Shown piece by piece: positions 25,722 to 39,339 of a stretch of DNA of 64,000 bases. The DNA is taken from positions 4,216,001 to 4,280,000 of the forward strand of contig CM034243.1 in the NCBI GenBank assembly GCA_019916065.1, given 5' to 3'. Under the pieces are notes generated by a model. It saw only the letters and a program-made list of their open reading frames with translations, was not told the DNA's origin and searched no databases. The position numbers were made by a program, and so were the translations under genes. This DNA comes from Vitellaria paradoxa (Eukaryota > Streptophyta > Magnoliopsida > Ericales > Sapotaceae). The first letter of the stretch is position 1, and every line of letters starts with the position of its first letter.

Positions 25722-26375
25722 GTGTATATTTCAAAAGAGTCTCTGCATCATGTTACTTGAACAAAAAGAAAACTAGACCTTATTACGACCAGAGACTTTG
25801 TAGGCGTCGGGGCTTACTGAATCCAGCCACTTGCCTGGAAACAGATTCTGCAAAAATATGACAATGCATTAGGTACCATAGAAAAGATAAAATCAAAATA
25901 ATCAAAGAAATAACCACACGTAGGGAGCCCAATCGCTTAAGAACAGGTTCCGACTTGATTTGATTTAATTTAGCTCAGCTTATTCATTTTATAAACGAGT
26001 TTATAAAAAATTAGACTTGTTTAATTAACGAGTTTGGATAATATTTATTTTTCCTGATTAAGAGGCTAGCCTCATATATTTATTAGATAATATATATTTA
26101 AAATAAATTATTTAAATATTTTGTATTTATGCAACGATATAGTCTGCTTTTTATTTAAAGTTACAGTACAATTTATTGAATTCTAGTTGAACAATTTCTA
26201 TATTGAAAAAATAGAAATATTTTAAATTAATATATACGTAGTTAATTATTTGTGACTTACAAAAACTTACTTGATTGTGATTAATTCTATATAGTAATAA
26301 TAATAATAATAATAATAATTACCAATGAAGAGTTGTTCATAAATGATTTACGAGACTAAGTGGGAAAATCGCTGC

Positions 26376-26409
<34 letters not shown>

Positions 26410-27251
26410 TACCAATGAAGAGTTGTTCATAAATGATTTAAGAGACTAAGTAGGAAAATGGCTAATACTAGTTCATTTATAAATAAGTTCAGCTTAAAAA
26501 AAAAAAAAAAAAAACCCGTTTAGGGTCTATTTGGTTTGATAGTTTTTTTATTTCATTTTCTTTTTTCTTTTTCAAGAAAATAAAAACAAGCGAAAAAAAT
26601 ATTTGGTTTATAAACTTTTTTTTTTTAAATATGCTTGCGTTTTTTCAGAAAATATAAGACAGCATAATTTTATTTTTTTCAAAAAAAAATATAAACAAAA
26701 AATACGACGTAAGGTCATAAGGTTTACTCGATCGGATTCGATCATTTAAAAATGAGCTGAACTTGAAAAAAAAAAAAAAATGACTCATTAATCGGTCTGT
26801 TTGGTTTGATCGTTCGATCTCTAATTTTTTATTTTTATTTTTATTTTTTTTATAAAGCTCGACATAAGATCTATTTCATTTATAAATAAGCCGAACATTA
26901 AAAAAAAAAAAAGATCTCATTTAATCTGTTTAATTTGATCATTTTTCACTTGTTTTTTTTTATTTTCTAAAAATAAAATGAGTATGGATTAAAAATATAT
27001 TTGGTTTATAAAATGTTATATGAAAAATAGAATTATATTTATATATTTTTTGAAAACTAAAATCAATAAAATGTTTTTTTTATAAAAAAACAAAAACAAA
27101 TAATACGACTCAAATATTATCTTTTATTTATAAATGAGTCCAACTTGAAAAAATTGTTTCGTGCCTGGTTTGATTTTTTTTTTTCTAAAAATAAAAAATA
27201 TGAAAAGCATATCTGATTTTTTTTTCAGAAAACAGTGAAATATTATTTTTC

Positions 27252-27288
<37 letters not shown>

Positions 27289-28146
27289 CCCCAAAAACCA
27301 GCCCTTGGTAATAAGCCAGCCCAGCCTGAATCGAGTAAGAAACTGGAAAATTAATTTATATATAGTTATAGATATATAATAGATGAAGAAATTCTAGCCG
27401 ACATCCAGCTTCTTCTGAACATGCTTGTCTCTCTTCTGTGGCTTCCTTGCCGGTGTTCTTCCAGTCATTGCGTAGATGTCCTCTTCAATCTCACGCCGAG
27501 TTAGAGTGAGTGAGAACTTAGGAATTATTATCTTCGGCTTCTTCTCCTCCGCCGCCTCATCCACTCCCCCACCGCTCGGCGGCTTCGCAGATTCTGCCGA
27601 CGCCGCTGATCCGCCGGCTTTGGATGTCCCAACATTTGCATTCAGTTGTTTGTACATGGGCTTTCGTGGCCTCAAATTCCACGTCTTTGCCTCTTCCATT
27701 TCTCCTTCCTCAGTGCTAGTTTTTCCCTTCCTTTCCATATGATCCTCGTGCTTGTCCTCCGAACGGAACCGAATATGCACCTTCGTTTTGCCCTTTTTAA
27801 GTCCAGAACCACCAGCATCCGAACCCTCCGATTTGCCGATCGATCTTTCGACCTTCCGATCAGGAAATTTGTCGGAAACGCGGGCCTTGGCGATATCAGG
27901 AGACGAATTTTTCTCGTTATCCGAGAATTCGGAGTCGGAGACGGAAAGGTGCAGTGGAGATTCTCGTGGCGGCGCGGAAGCAAACAGCTGAGATAGCTGC
28001 CGCTGCCGTCGCGCCATCGAATTCGCTGGCGGTGTGGAGGTGGATCTGCGGCGGCGGTTGTGATTGCTTGCGTACCAATTCAATTGCGGCAACCCGAAGT
28101 TGTGTAGGGCGCGGGACTTGGCTGCAACCGGCGATGATGAAGCCAT
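25596..28146 (-). CDS. DUF1639 family protein, copy B
   Basis: Exons 27403-28146, 25779-25847 and 25596-25610 give 275 residues. Family marks are ALHNFGLPQLNWYASNHNRR near the start, KTWNLRPRKP, LTRREIEEDIYAMTG, the basic ARKPQKRDKHVQKKLD, then FPGKWLDSVSPDAYKV from exon 2. Intron 1 has swollen to 1.55 kb with microsatellites and tandem repeats, against 115 bp in copy A. As in copy A, the last donor reads as a stop if unspliced (AAG GTC TAG), while splicing adds GSSK before the stop. A leader intron (28191-28306) is inferred. The two copies share the gene plan and both flanks, so a segment of several kilobases was duplicated. Function is unknown; the basic, disordered sequence would fit a nuclear protein, but that is inference. 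Confidence 0.88.
25685..25712. repeat. (TA)n microsatellite
   Basis: About 14 TA units followed by TGTATG repeats, inside the last intron of DUF1639 copy B. Confidence 0.9.
26294..26464. repeat. Tandem duplication of a (TAA)n-bearing unit of about 90 bp
   Basis: A TAA microsatellite followed by ACCAATGAAGAGTTGTTCAT and a tail GAGACTAAGT.GGAAAAT occurs twice in a row with two or three substitutions. It lies in intron 1 of DUF1639 copy B. Confidence 0.85.
26470..27180. repeat. Degenerate tandem repeats, about four units, in the DUF1639 copy B intron
   Basis: Units of about 150-230 bp share ATTTATAAATAAG.., an A-run, TCATTTAATC.GT-like sequence, TTTGGTTTGAT and a T-run. They start near 26473, 26740, 26870 and 27120. 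A (TA)n tract at 27255-27286 follows. Confidence 0.5.
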
Positions 28147-28190
28147 GGAGAGTGTTCCTTTCCGTGCTCAGAAATCTCAACAAAGCAAAA

Positions 28191-28640
28191 CTGCACAAGT
28201 CACTGAAATTATCTCACTTTAAGATCAAAACACTCGAAAACAAGAGAAAAACTTTCTACAACTGTAGATACACGCACACACACACACGTATATAGCTTTA
28301 TCTCACCTCAATTGTGCAGATGTTTCTCAACAACCTTCAATGGTTACAGTTTAAGCCTGAAAACACGAGAATTCAAGAGAGAGAGAGAGAGTAAGAGAGA
28401 ATCAGAAGCTCTACGAGTGTTTCTATACAATTAATTTAAGCCGCTTGGATATATGTATGCGTATGTGTATATGTAGGCATGCAAATACATTATACATACC
28501 ATGATTTTGAGCAGCCGAAGCTTCAATGGAGAAAATGGAAACACTAGAAGAGAGAGAGAGAGAGAGAGAAGGGAAGTGAGGAGTGAGGAGTAGATACTAG
28601 ATTGATGACGAGAGGGTTGTGAAAATGAGAGATAGGCAGT
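28191..28640 (-). promoter_or_regulatory. 5' leader of DUF1639 copy B with UTR intron and GA tracts
   Basis: The inferred leader intron runs from the donor GAG|GTGAGATAAAG (28306) to the acceptor GTGCAG (28191). (GA)n tracts at about 28377-28391 and 28551-28570 and GAAGCTTCAATGGAG-like sequence match the corresponding part of copy A. Confidence 0.5.
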
Positions 28641-28649
28641 TGAAGAAAA

Positions 28650-31400
28650 CAGCCAAGGCTCTACGGGGAACGGGGAAGACTATCTTTCTGTTTTCCTAGT
28701 TTACCCTTGTGAATCGTTGGATTCATTTACTTACCATTTATAATTCCATAAAATATTTATTATTTATTTTTTTATTTGGCTAATAAAAAAACAAAAACTC
28801 GTGTCCGTTACGTGGAGAATCATATACCCACGTGGGGTAGTCGAGTTACTCAACAGAAAATATTGGGAAATAATATGCAATTTTCTTATTTTCTTTTTCA
28901 ATATATATTTTATTTTAAAAGGTCAGAGGTTTTTGTTAATTTTTTTTCTAAAAATCTAAATATGGATGGTTATTTCAGCCGACTTGTCCAAATTCGATCC
29001 ATTACCCGATCCAAATGAATGTGAAATTTAGATTTTTTTTAGAGATTGGATCGGATTTGGATTTGATTTTACAAAAAAATTTGGATATTGGATCGAATAG
29101 GGAATGGGATTGCATCCGCCCCGATCTGCCTCGAATTCGATATCTAATCTGAATCTGCCCCCATTTGCCTCGGTCTGTCCCGAAAAATATTCGAACAACT
29201 CCGAATCATTTGGAACTGTGACGACAATATCGTCACCATACCATGACAAATAATATTTACATTCATAATACTCTAGACTTATTGAACTTCACTATTATTA
29301 TCATTAAAATGAATATTGATAAATAAATTTAAAATAAAAATTGTTATTGTTTTGTATTAATTAGGGTGTGTTTGGAAAAAAATTATAAATTTAAATTTTT
29401 TTTTTTTAACTTTTTTGCAAATTGAAGTTTAAAAGTTCAATTTATTTCTTTCATATACAAAAATCAAGAAAGCTTAAATAGATAAATTTAAAATTTTATA
29501 AGATATATCATTTGGAACACTACAAAATTATATAAATCCCTATAAAATTTAAATTTTTACTCACTGCATGAATTATGAAACTGTAATTTTTATAAATTTA
29601 TATTAATTTATATAATTTCCAACTCCATTATGACTTGTAAACCCAATTGTTTCCAGAAATATATCTAGATACAAATTTTAAAAAATAAATAAAATATTTT
29701 ATTTGCTATTTTATTTTATTTTCTATTTTTAGTACAAAAGATTACTGTTTCATTAAGTAACTTCTTTCTTGAAATTTGAATAGTTTATTGTTTTCCCTAT
29801 ATTTTTAACATTTTCAGCTAAAATATATTTTTTAACTTTTCAATATTAATATTCAAAAGTGTTCTCTAGAAAATAAAATTTTCAAATAGTTTAACTATAA
29901 TGTTTCATGAAATATTCAATTTTTTTATAATGGAAATTATTTTTTTAAAAACATATAGAGAAGACAACTTATTAATTTTTTTCCTAGATAGTTTGATAAG
30001 TGCAGATAATTACATTTTAAATTTTTTGAAAAAATTTACTTATGCAGATGAGTTATCTTATTATGATAAAAATTTATAGTTCTCTGTTATTCTAAGAAAT
30101 TATTTGTTATTATAAAAAAAAAATTTAAAACTTTTTAGTAGTTTTATTTTTTTCTATATGTGAATAGTGAGAAAAAATTAGTTATTCTATTTGGAGCAGG
30201 GATAAGGACAATTTGGAGTTTTGGATATCCGTGTATATATATGTTCTCCATTTGGAGTAGGGATGGAGGTTCAAAAAATATTTGTTTGGAGCTCGGAGCA
30301 AATTTGGAGGTAGGCGAAGGATTTGGAGTTTAGATTTGAATAATACATATCCGCCTCCGATCTGCCCTTTTACTATCCCTAAATCTAAAGAGGGACAATT
30401 TTTTTTTTTTTTTTTGGGAAAAGGTTGGGGGGATAAATTTTACTGATCATTATAGCCTCATTTAATATATATATATATATATATTAAATTATTGACGGAT
30501 CAATTATAATAAGAGCGAGTTTATATGTAACCTGCAAAAAGTTTTTTTGTGCTCTACTTTACTTTTATTTTTCAACTAATTATTTGCATATCAAATTTGA
30601 AATGACAAAATTACCATTCAAAAAAAATATTTACAAATTTGAGCAGATACCCTTATTCCTACAAAAGAATAGAAAAATTAGTTTTAAAGACAAAAATGAT
30701 TTATATTTGTAATTATATTTTAACAATTACATAAAAACAAGTTTTTTTTATTTTATTTCATAATTTAATTAAATAAAAATTAATTTCTTTCATTTTTTTG
30801 TTTACCAATTTTAATTATTTTAACTCTTGTTATCTCAAGTAATTTACTTACAAACCTTTCAATTCTTATAATTTAGTAATGTATGAAAAAAGTTATTTTC
30901 TTATTTAATTTTAAGTTATAGAATAAATTAAAACTTTTTATATGATTGCTAAAAAATTGATTTGAATAAACTAAAAGAAAAAATGAATTAGTTTTATAGT
31001 AAGGTCAGGCTCTAGATTTATAATTAGTGGGAGTAAAATTATACCTTTAATATAAATAAGAGCAAAATAAAAATAAAATATGGGTAAAAACTTAATTACA
31101 ATGGATTAAAAGTATAATTTAAAAAAAAAGAATAAAATCAATAAAATCTTGATATAATTCTTCAAATTACTGAGAACAATTGCCCTACCGAACCTTTAGT
31201 CGATCTACCATGTTCAAACCCTTGTGTTAACGTAAAATTCATTTAGCTAGATACATACATATATATATATATATATTGTAATACTTGACATTTATTTTTG
31301 ACAATTTACGTGTTATTTTGAACCAATAAAACAATTAGATCGAGATTAAGTCTGTTTAGTTGGATTTATTTTATTTTTCCTATGCTGAGTTTGGCCCAAA
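28650..31400. other. AT-rich intergenic DNA with MITE-like pieces
   Basis: No gene is seen. 28980-29230 and 30190-30385 have GGATCGGAT/GGAGTAGGGATGG-type words like decayed non-autonomous elements. 29365-29660 has GGGTGTGTTTGGAA at one end and TTTATATAATTTCCAACTCC near the other. Similar AT-rich modules occur near 35380-35510, 36030-36190 and 46565-46735, which suggests one MITE family. A (TA)n tract lies at about 30462-30484. Confidence 0.4.
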
Positions 31401-31419
31401 ATAATATTGGATTAGACAA

Positions 31420-33670
31420 CCGAGCGAAGGGCCCGACCATTTTTCATTTCTTTTTTTCCTTTTTCTTTTTCTTTTCTGGTAGGGTTTCAGGCATTCAGGA
31501 GAAAGAGAAGAAAAGAAAGAAAGAAAGAGAGGAAAGAGAGAGAGAGAGTAAAGAGAAAAAGTGTGTTCCGGAGAAAGAAAATAGCAGATCCTTGATATCT
31601 TTAATGTCGTGATCATCGTGCCAGTGTCGGATCGTGGTGATTTCGCCAGATGTGAGAGAAATAAAAGAGAAAAGTTTTGAAACTCCAAGATTCTCCGCTA
31701 TTTTCTTCAAATTTGAGGTTGGTGGGACTTATATTTGTGTTCTAGACATTGTTAGAAATATTTTGATATATTATTCATTGATTATTGTTGAGATTTGGAG
31801 GATTTGTATATATATATGTATATAAATGAATGTGAGTATATATATGCATTTATATGTTGAGATTTTGCATATATATTAAGTTATTGTCGAATCAAATGTG
31901 GTAAATAAATGTTATTAAGATGTTTTAATGTTTATTTATGATTGGTTGTTGAGTTTATGGCTTGGAGGAGTGATTTGAGGTTGTTTTGGAGTTGGAGTTT
32001 CATTGAAAACGAACCCAAAAATCGAGTTCTTAGCACTAGCCTCTGAACAGCAACGCTAGCATCCAGACGATGTTTGGCAGTAAGGCCAGATGTTGGCATT
32101 CGGGCGGCAAACTTGGCGTCCAAACAGTACTGAGCATAATGTCTAAAAATTTTAAATTTTAAAACTTTTATTTTGTGCCCAAACCCAATCATAATCGATC
32201 TTAAAATATTAAATGAATCACAAATCATCATCAAATCGAATGAGAATGCATATTTACACCAAGATGATATTTATTTACATAATTGAATATATCATGTGCA
32301 TGGACTGGGATTTTATCATCCGGTTAACATTGTGATTATTGGTTAATTGTGAGAGTGCCATGTTGATATTATTAACGTGCCGAGGCACAAGTTATATATA
32401 TAGAAGAGATCCATGATTTTGATAAAATGATAAAATGAGATTTTCAAATTACCAGATGACCCTTAGTTTATATATATGACTAGAGTTTAATTATTGAAAT
32501 TGGGACGTTAATCTTGAGATACTATTTAGATTTATTTCCTACTTGAATTAAGCAGATGCCAGACTAGGAGTGTCACATAACTCTCTAGCAAAAGAACCAG
32601 GGAGTGTAATTCAATTTCCCTAAGTCTTAATTGATTGGGCGTGTAACTTAGTTCTCCGACCACTATTTATATTACTTTTTTGCTTGCGATAAGCAGATAC
32701 CTAATAAATGGTGTAACTCGGTTCCTTAACAGAAGGGATAGATGGTGCAACTCGGTTTCTCTAAATCTTACAATGGTGGAGGTGTAACCTGGTTCCCCAC
32801 CTGTGACTATATATTGAGATATATGTTCGCTATAAGTATAAAATGTGTGGTTGGTAACTTCGCGTGCTTTGTTAAACGTCACACATCCTAGGATAAGGTT
32901 GGGGGCAGATAGAGATTAGAGTATGCATTGACATTGTATTCCATCACATCCCATTACATGAGATTGCATTTATTTATTCTTTTTGATATAGGCCCTATTT
33001 GGCACCGCCAAAAATCACTAAAACTCACAAACTTTAACTACTTTTTGTACTTTTTTTCAATAAAAAATTTTCACATTTCACTTTTATTATACTTTTTACT
33101 TCATTTTTTGTCAACCAAACACCCCCATAATGCGACTGTGACATTGATTGATGAAATGTATAGATTATCCGATTGATCATGAGTTTGGTTATAAAATAAA
33201 AAATATAAATTAGAAACTACAGTGACTTGATTCCTAAAATGGAATACGTAGGCAGCTTAAATTTGATAGCCTAAGTTCGATCTTAACTACGAGTAATAAA
33301 AATTGTAGTTGTTCTTTTAAATTGAGAGTAGAAATGTTAATATTATAAATTATGTGACCCAGAAGATGGGTCCGGTACTTATATTTATGATATTATGATT
33401 TTGAGAGATATAAATATAATTATAGTATTTGTACTAATCGTACAGATCTTGGATGCGGTCATTGGTAATAGTGTTAAAGTAAATTGTTATTGATTAATTA
33501 GTGATGATGTATTCAAATATTATTTTATATGGGAATGAGTAATGATTTTAAATATATCGATTATCATAATTTATTGTGAAATAAATTTGAATTGGATCTT
33601 ATTTATTTCATTTTGTTTTCACATTCTCATGCCATCTGTCCTGAACTATGAGGTTAAGAGCGTAACATAT
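31420..33670 (+). repeat. Probable LTR-type retroelement remnant
   Basis: Contains a GA/AG-rich leader-like stretch (31495-31560), two or three diverged GCATCCAGACG / GGCATTCGGGCGG / GGCGTCCAAACAG words (32055-32130), and five diverged copies of a GGTGTAACTCGGTTCC-like word at about 32602, 32641, 32710, 32744 and 32781. Such repeated cis-words are common in long plant LTRs. No coding domain, primer site or second LTR was found. A MITE-like insertion (about 32990-33128, TATTTGGCACCGCC ... CAACCAAACACCCCC) interrupts it. Confidence 0.35.
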
Positions 33671-33955
33671 ATATGTGTGTGTATAATTTAATATTAAACA
33701 CGACATAAATGTTGTTAACACAAACACAAAATTAATGACAAAAAATACAAAATCTAATTACACCGTTAGATGAATATTTTTATCTTTTTATTATAAGTTT
33801 TAATGCGTTGCAAAACTTCGGTTTATTTTTAAAGTACGAAAGGAATAAATGTTACTTTTTGAAGTTCATGGAATACATTTGGATCAATTTCTCTAATCCT
33901 CTAAACTTCTAAACCTCTTATCTTCTACCTTTTAAAATTAAGAGCATAATACTAA

Positions 33956-34206
33956 TGCTATGTTTGGAATATGAATTTGTAAAAGAAAAAAATGACAAGA
34001 AAATAAAATTTATAATTTATGTAATTTTTGTACACTTAACTAAGTAAATATTAAACTTTATTGATAAATATCTATTTATTTTACTCTTATTTTTCTAACT
34101 CGATAAGAAAAATGAAATAAGTTTAACTTTTTGACTTCATTTTAAATTGCTAACATTTTTCTTCACTTTTCATTTCCTTCTACAAATTCATATTCCAAGC
34201 GTAACC
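33956..34206. mobile_element. Tourist-like MITE, copy 2
   Basis: The left end is TGCTATGTTTGGAATATGAA and the right in reverse is GGTTACGCTTGGAATATGAA; the inverted ends extend over about 35 bp. TAA flanks both sides (33953-33955, 34207-34209). The interior resembles copy 1 at 7443-7700. Confidence 0.8.
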
Positions 34207-34209
34207 TAA

Positions 34210-37200
34210 ATATACCTATACTAGCATTACTATACCCTCTCTATTTTGGAGTATATCCATAATAATTTTTTGAAGACGTGTTTGGATGAAAAAAATAAAT
34301 AAAATATATAATTCCACTTATATAATTTTACTTGAATACATTAAAAATATAAAAAATAAAAATTATTTATTAATAATTTAATTTAATTATTTTTAATTTT
34401 TCAAATTGTATACTTTTTAATAAATTAATTTTTTTAATTTAATTATTTTTAATTTCTCAAATTGTATACTTTTTATTTTTTATTAATTTTTTTTAACATA
34501 CTAACACGAGGAATGGTTTTAAATTCTTATCACTTTTTCTTTTTGACGTATTCTTAATCCAAAAATAGTCCAAATGTAGATAGAGATTATAGCCTCCTTT
34601 ATATTATAGAGAGGGTATAAAAATGCTGGCGCTGAATGTCATTAAAAAATAATTTTTGAAATCATAATTATTTTATTTAAAAAAAATTGATATGGATACT
34701 TTAGTTCACCATTGCTACAAAGATTATTAAAGCAATTGTTAAAAAAAAAAAGGAAAAAAAATAGATCTCCCGCAAAATCACTCTCAGGGCTTTGTTTGGT
34801 TAAAAAAATACTTTTAGTTATTTTTGTAATTTTTTTTGTCTTATATAAATTTTTGTTTACCAAAATTTAATTTTATTCTTAAAAATTAGAACTTTTAGGA
34901 GTGTTAATCACATTCAGAAAAAAAAAATTAAAAAATTTACTTCAACTTAGGTAAAAACAATCCACTTGATAAAAAAGTAACCAAAAAAATTAATTTTTTT
35001 ATCTTTTTATTTTTAAATAAACGGATGTGAATTTTTTTTTTATTATTTTTTTACCAATATAATTATCATGCCTAAAAGTTATAAATTCTTTAAAAAAATT
35101 AAAATTTTAGTAAAAAAATTTATTTAAGATAAAAAAAAATAAGGAAAACTTTTTTTTTTCTTATAACCAAACAAAACCTAACAGAAAAGACATGACTGAT
35201 AGATTCCGATCCTTGGAAATTGTGTATAAAATATTAAATACAGATATTTCTATATATTTGATGACTCAAATCATTAAATATTTTTTTATTTAATCTGCAG
35301 AGAATCATATGATGCCATCGCCATAATACATTTTGGAACAATTCTTCAACAGTTAATATCAGAAATTGGGATAGTTAGAAACTCCTTTAATCTCTATAAA
35401 TTTTAACAAAATGTAAATTTTTTATCCACAACACAAATTACAAAATTATAATTTTTTTTTATAAATTTATACTAATTTATATAATATTGAACAGACCTAA
35501 TAATAAGAAACAAAATCAAACTTATCATGTATGACGTGTCTCTAATTTTAAATGTTATGTATGACATGTCTGTATTCACTATAATTGATCAAATTTTTGA
35601 ATAAATATACTTTTATGTATTTTATTGTTATATATACAGAATTACAAAAGTATAACCTCATGCATTTAGCAATGAATTTTATTGTTGATTTAACATAATA
35701 AATTAAAACATATTTGAAATTATTAAAAAATAATTATGTAAATTCTTTAATACCAATCACTTCACTATTTAAGTAATAATTATATACATCTACGTGTGTA
35801 TATTAATTTAAATATTTTTTATTTTATATTGTAATATAATTTAATTTTAAATTTATGAATTTAAAATTCATAATTATTCAAACCAAATCATATTATTTGC
35901 CAAACAAAACCTGAAGGCTCCCATTGGCAGGGTGGCAACTGCTCAAGGAGGTTGAAAACAGGCAAGCCATGTTTGGAAGTTGGAGAAAAAAATGAAAAAG
36001 AAAATATTAGTAAAGGAACGTTTATAAGGTGTGTTTAGAATTGTATAAAAGTGTATAAAATAAAATAAAATTATAAAAATAAATGTTTTGTAATTCATGA
36101 ACTGAGTGAAAATTTTAAATGTTACTATTTCGTAATTTGTGTTTGTAGATATTTATAAGATTTTATTTTATTTTGTTTAGCTCTAAACGGAGTTATAGTT
36201 CTAAAAAGTCAAAAGAAAATTAAAAATTAATATAAAAGTAGGACGTTAGCTAGGAACTTTTAGAGGGTTTTTTTAATTTTAATTTTATTTATTTATTTTT
36301 TGAGTCTCTTCCTTCTAAACAAGCGACACGAGAGAGAGGGGGGGATCATCTCCAAATGGGAGGATATTCATCAATCCTCCCATATTTTTTCCGTTCACTT
36401 TTCAAACCTACCTACTACCAAACGGAGCACAAGTCCAAAAGGTCTTTTGCCTTGGAAATATAACACACACACACACAGCCTTGGAAATAAAACACACGCA
36501 CGCGCACGCGCGCAATAAAACAAAATAATTTTTAAAAATGTCTATCCCATAGACTAAGATCTAATGTTTAAAAATTATTTTTTTCTTTCATTCAGCAATT
36601 GAGATTATTTTTATATTTTTAACTTCTCACTCAATTTTTATTTTAGTGGACTCTATTACCATTTATCTCATAAAACAATTTGAATATTTTAAATTCCACC
36701 ATCTTCAAGAGTGGAGATCATATGCAAATCAAAATTGTCAACTTAAATTTTACCTAATTATGATTTCTGAAAAGTAAAACATTTCAAATTGTACCATAAT
36801 TTATTTTTTTTTATGTTTATCGAAAATTAATTGGAGAGAAAGATCAAAACACGCATAGTAATTGTTGGAGTTTAAAGTTTTTTTTTATTTGAATTTTTTG
36901 TCCAAAGCTTTAACTATTATGATAACATTTTGGAGTGGTAAAAAACAAGAAAAAAAAAAACAAAATAAAACGAAATAAAATGTATTTTTGAGTTAGTTTT
37001 GGCATTTGAAGTTTTTTTCTATAAATCGCGTTTTTTTAATATGAACAGTAACAAATCGTTAAAACGGTTTCTCAAATTTGTTCTAATGGATTCAAGAAAT
37101 CCCTAAATAATAGTTCTCATTTCTCTTTTTCTCTTCAAATCTTATCTTTTTTAAATGAAAAGTGGTAATCAATTAGAACAATTTTCCCAAATCCATTATA

Positions 37201-38530
37201 ATGGATTCAAAAAATTTTCAAATAATCTCCAAATCACGTTTTTTGATGATAAACAGTGATAATCCGTTAAAAAGATTTTTCTAAATCCGTTCTAACGAAT
37301 TTAAACAGTTTCGTGAACTCAAGCCAAAATGGTACTCTTTTGAAAGCTTTCGACTCGAAGAACATAATTGTAAAAAAAAAAAAAAAAAAATTTGCACTGG
37401 TTAACTTCTTTCCAAATTTTCTATTTCTTTTAGTGAAATATTGAACTTTATTGAAATTAGTAATTGTGGGAATGTGTAAATGTGAATAAAAAATTTTAAT
37501 GATTTATAAAAGTTATTGGAGATTTATTTTGTTTTATTTTGTTTCTTGCTGCACCAAACAGTGTCAAAGTTTTCGATTTGGACTTTTGTCCAAAGTTTTA
37601 ACTATTATAAGAAACTTAATACCATTATTGTTAGTACATCTATAATCTAACCTTAATATAAGTTAGTTTTATATAACAAAATATGAGATAAAATATTTTA
37701 GTAATTTATGGGTTCAGCTAGTCAAATTTTAGGCTCTGTTTAATCAAAACGACTGAATAATTTGAAATTTGACGCACCATTTGATAATGTATAATCATAC
37801 TTTCAGAGTGCATGAAAAGTTGCTACATACAGACACAACATCTATTTTAAATTCTCTATACCTTATAGCTCGAGACCTACTCACCAAGTTGGTGTTGCTG
37901 ACCATTGAGGCTGCAGAAAAGATTAATTAAGATAAAAAAAATAAAGAAATAAAATAATTGCACTAAAATTGAATTGAACTGAACGTGCAGAAACGGGGGG
38001 TGCTAGAAATAACCATGAAATAGCATTTTGGAGCCACATGCCTTCTTCAACTCTTGGTCTCTCCGTATGAGGAATGCCAGAATATCCTTCAAGATGGGGA
38101 AGTCATTCATTAATACATTATAATTCCATATATATCATTCCATTAAAATTGACTTCTGATATCTACAAGAGCGTATGAAATGATATATATATATATATAT
38201 ATATATAGCAAAGAAATACAGACATTGAAGTTTGAATTATTCTCTCTCTGTGGGTGCTACTTATTTGAGAAATAAATTTAACCATTCATAGTTTCGTACT
38301 GAATAAGGTTTCTACCACGATGACCCCAAAGAACCAAGGCTACATTTGATTGAGGGATAGAATTATGGAGGATTAATAATACAATGGAATAATGTGAGAT
38401 TGGATATATTATAACGCTAATTTTTTTTTGTGGAATTATTTTTTTGGTACTTGGATGGTGGGATATGGAGTGAAATAAGAGATTTTGACAAAATATTTGA
38501 CTGGAAGTAATTTTTGACTTTTGGATATTG
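34210..38530. other. AT-rich intergenic DNA
   Basis: No gene is seen. A GA/AC simple-sequence patch lies at 36325-36515, and a (TA)n tract at about 38181-38206. TTCTAA.GGATT-like words recur three times at about 37060-37310 (GTTAAAACGGTTTCTCAAAT.CGTTCTAATGGATTCAA-type), a decayed tandem repeat with a spacing of about 110 bp. Confidence 0.4.
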
Positions 38531-38539
38531 GCATGAAAC

Positions 38540-39330
38540 TAAACCGGAAAAAGGGAGATATAAAACTCCACCCAATAGTAATGTATATCCCCCCAATTTG
38601 CAATTATGCTACCTACTAACTATGGAGTCACTGAAATTCGGCGGAAGGATGAGAACCAAGATAATCTGAAACAAGAGAGAGAATATGTGAAGGTAATAAG
38701 GAGTGTGGATGGCGAGTGATCGATGATGCCCCTCTAGAGGAGGATGGTTTATATAGGCAAGAACGGAATCCTTTTGGGCAAGAGTCGAGGCTTTATAACT
38801 GTTGCGAGGATATTCAACCTTGACTCCGGGCGCCATTAATGGATAAGGATACTCCTCAGGAATCTCTCTCTAAATTGGTTGGAAGAGTCTCTCAATTCTA
38901 ACAATCAATTCGCTGAACCCCAGTGACTGCACAAAGATAAGTTAGAGGATTTTTCAGACCTTATTCCGAGTCCGAGAAATGGAGCCCCCAGCAGAAAAGA
39001 ATTGCCGCAACAAAGTCATTATGTGGTCTTCCCGCGGCTAATCGACGATATTGGAGGATTGTGATTATGCCGTGGGTAAATGAAAAGAGGTGAGCCTAGG
39101 CCTTGAAGCCGCGGCCAAGGTACCTACAGGGATAAACAGACCAAACTGGACTTGACGTCCGAGTCAATTTTGTGGAACCAAACACCAGAGAAGGCGTGCC
39201 CCACGGATAAACAAATGCAAACACCCAACCCCCCCCCCCCCCCAAAAAAAAAAAAACCGCAATCAAACACAGCCCGCTGAAGGTTAGCAAATCACTGGTA
39301 CCTATTACAGGCTGCAAAGCAAACTAACCA
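38540..39330 (-). repeat. GC-richer LTR-like or transposon fragment
   Basis: Composition changes sharply from the AT-rich flanks. On the minus strand, TGCCTATATAAACCATCC (about 38740-38757) looks like a core promoter followed by a pyrimidine-rich leader, as in plant LTRs. A C-run followed by an A-run lies at 39230-39255. No coding domain was recognised and no termini were found. Confidence 0.35.
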
Positions 39331-39339
39331 ACCACTCCC

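Noticed and set aside
31380..31710. Open frames on both strands at a GA/CT-rich tract
   Set aside because: Low-complexity translation of a purine-rich stretch, probably a retroelement leader.
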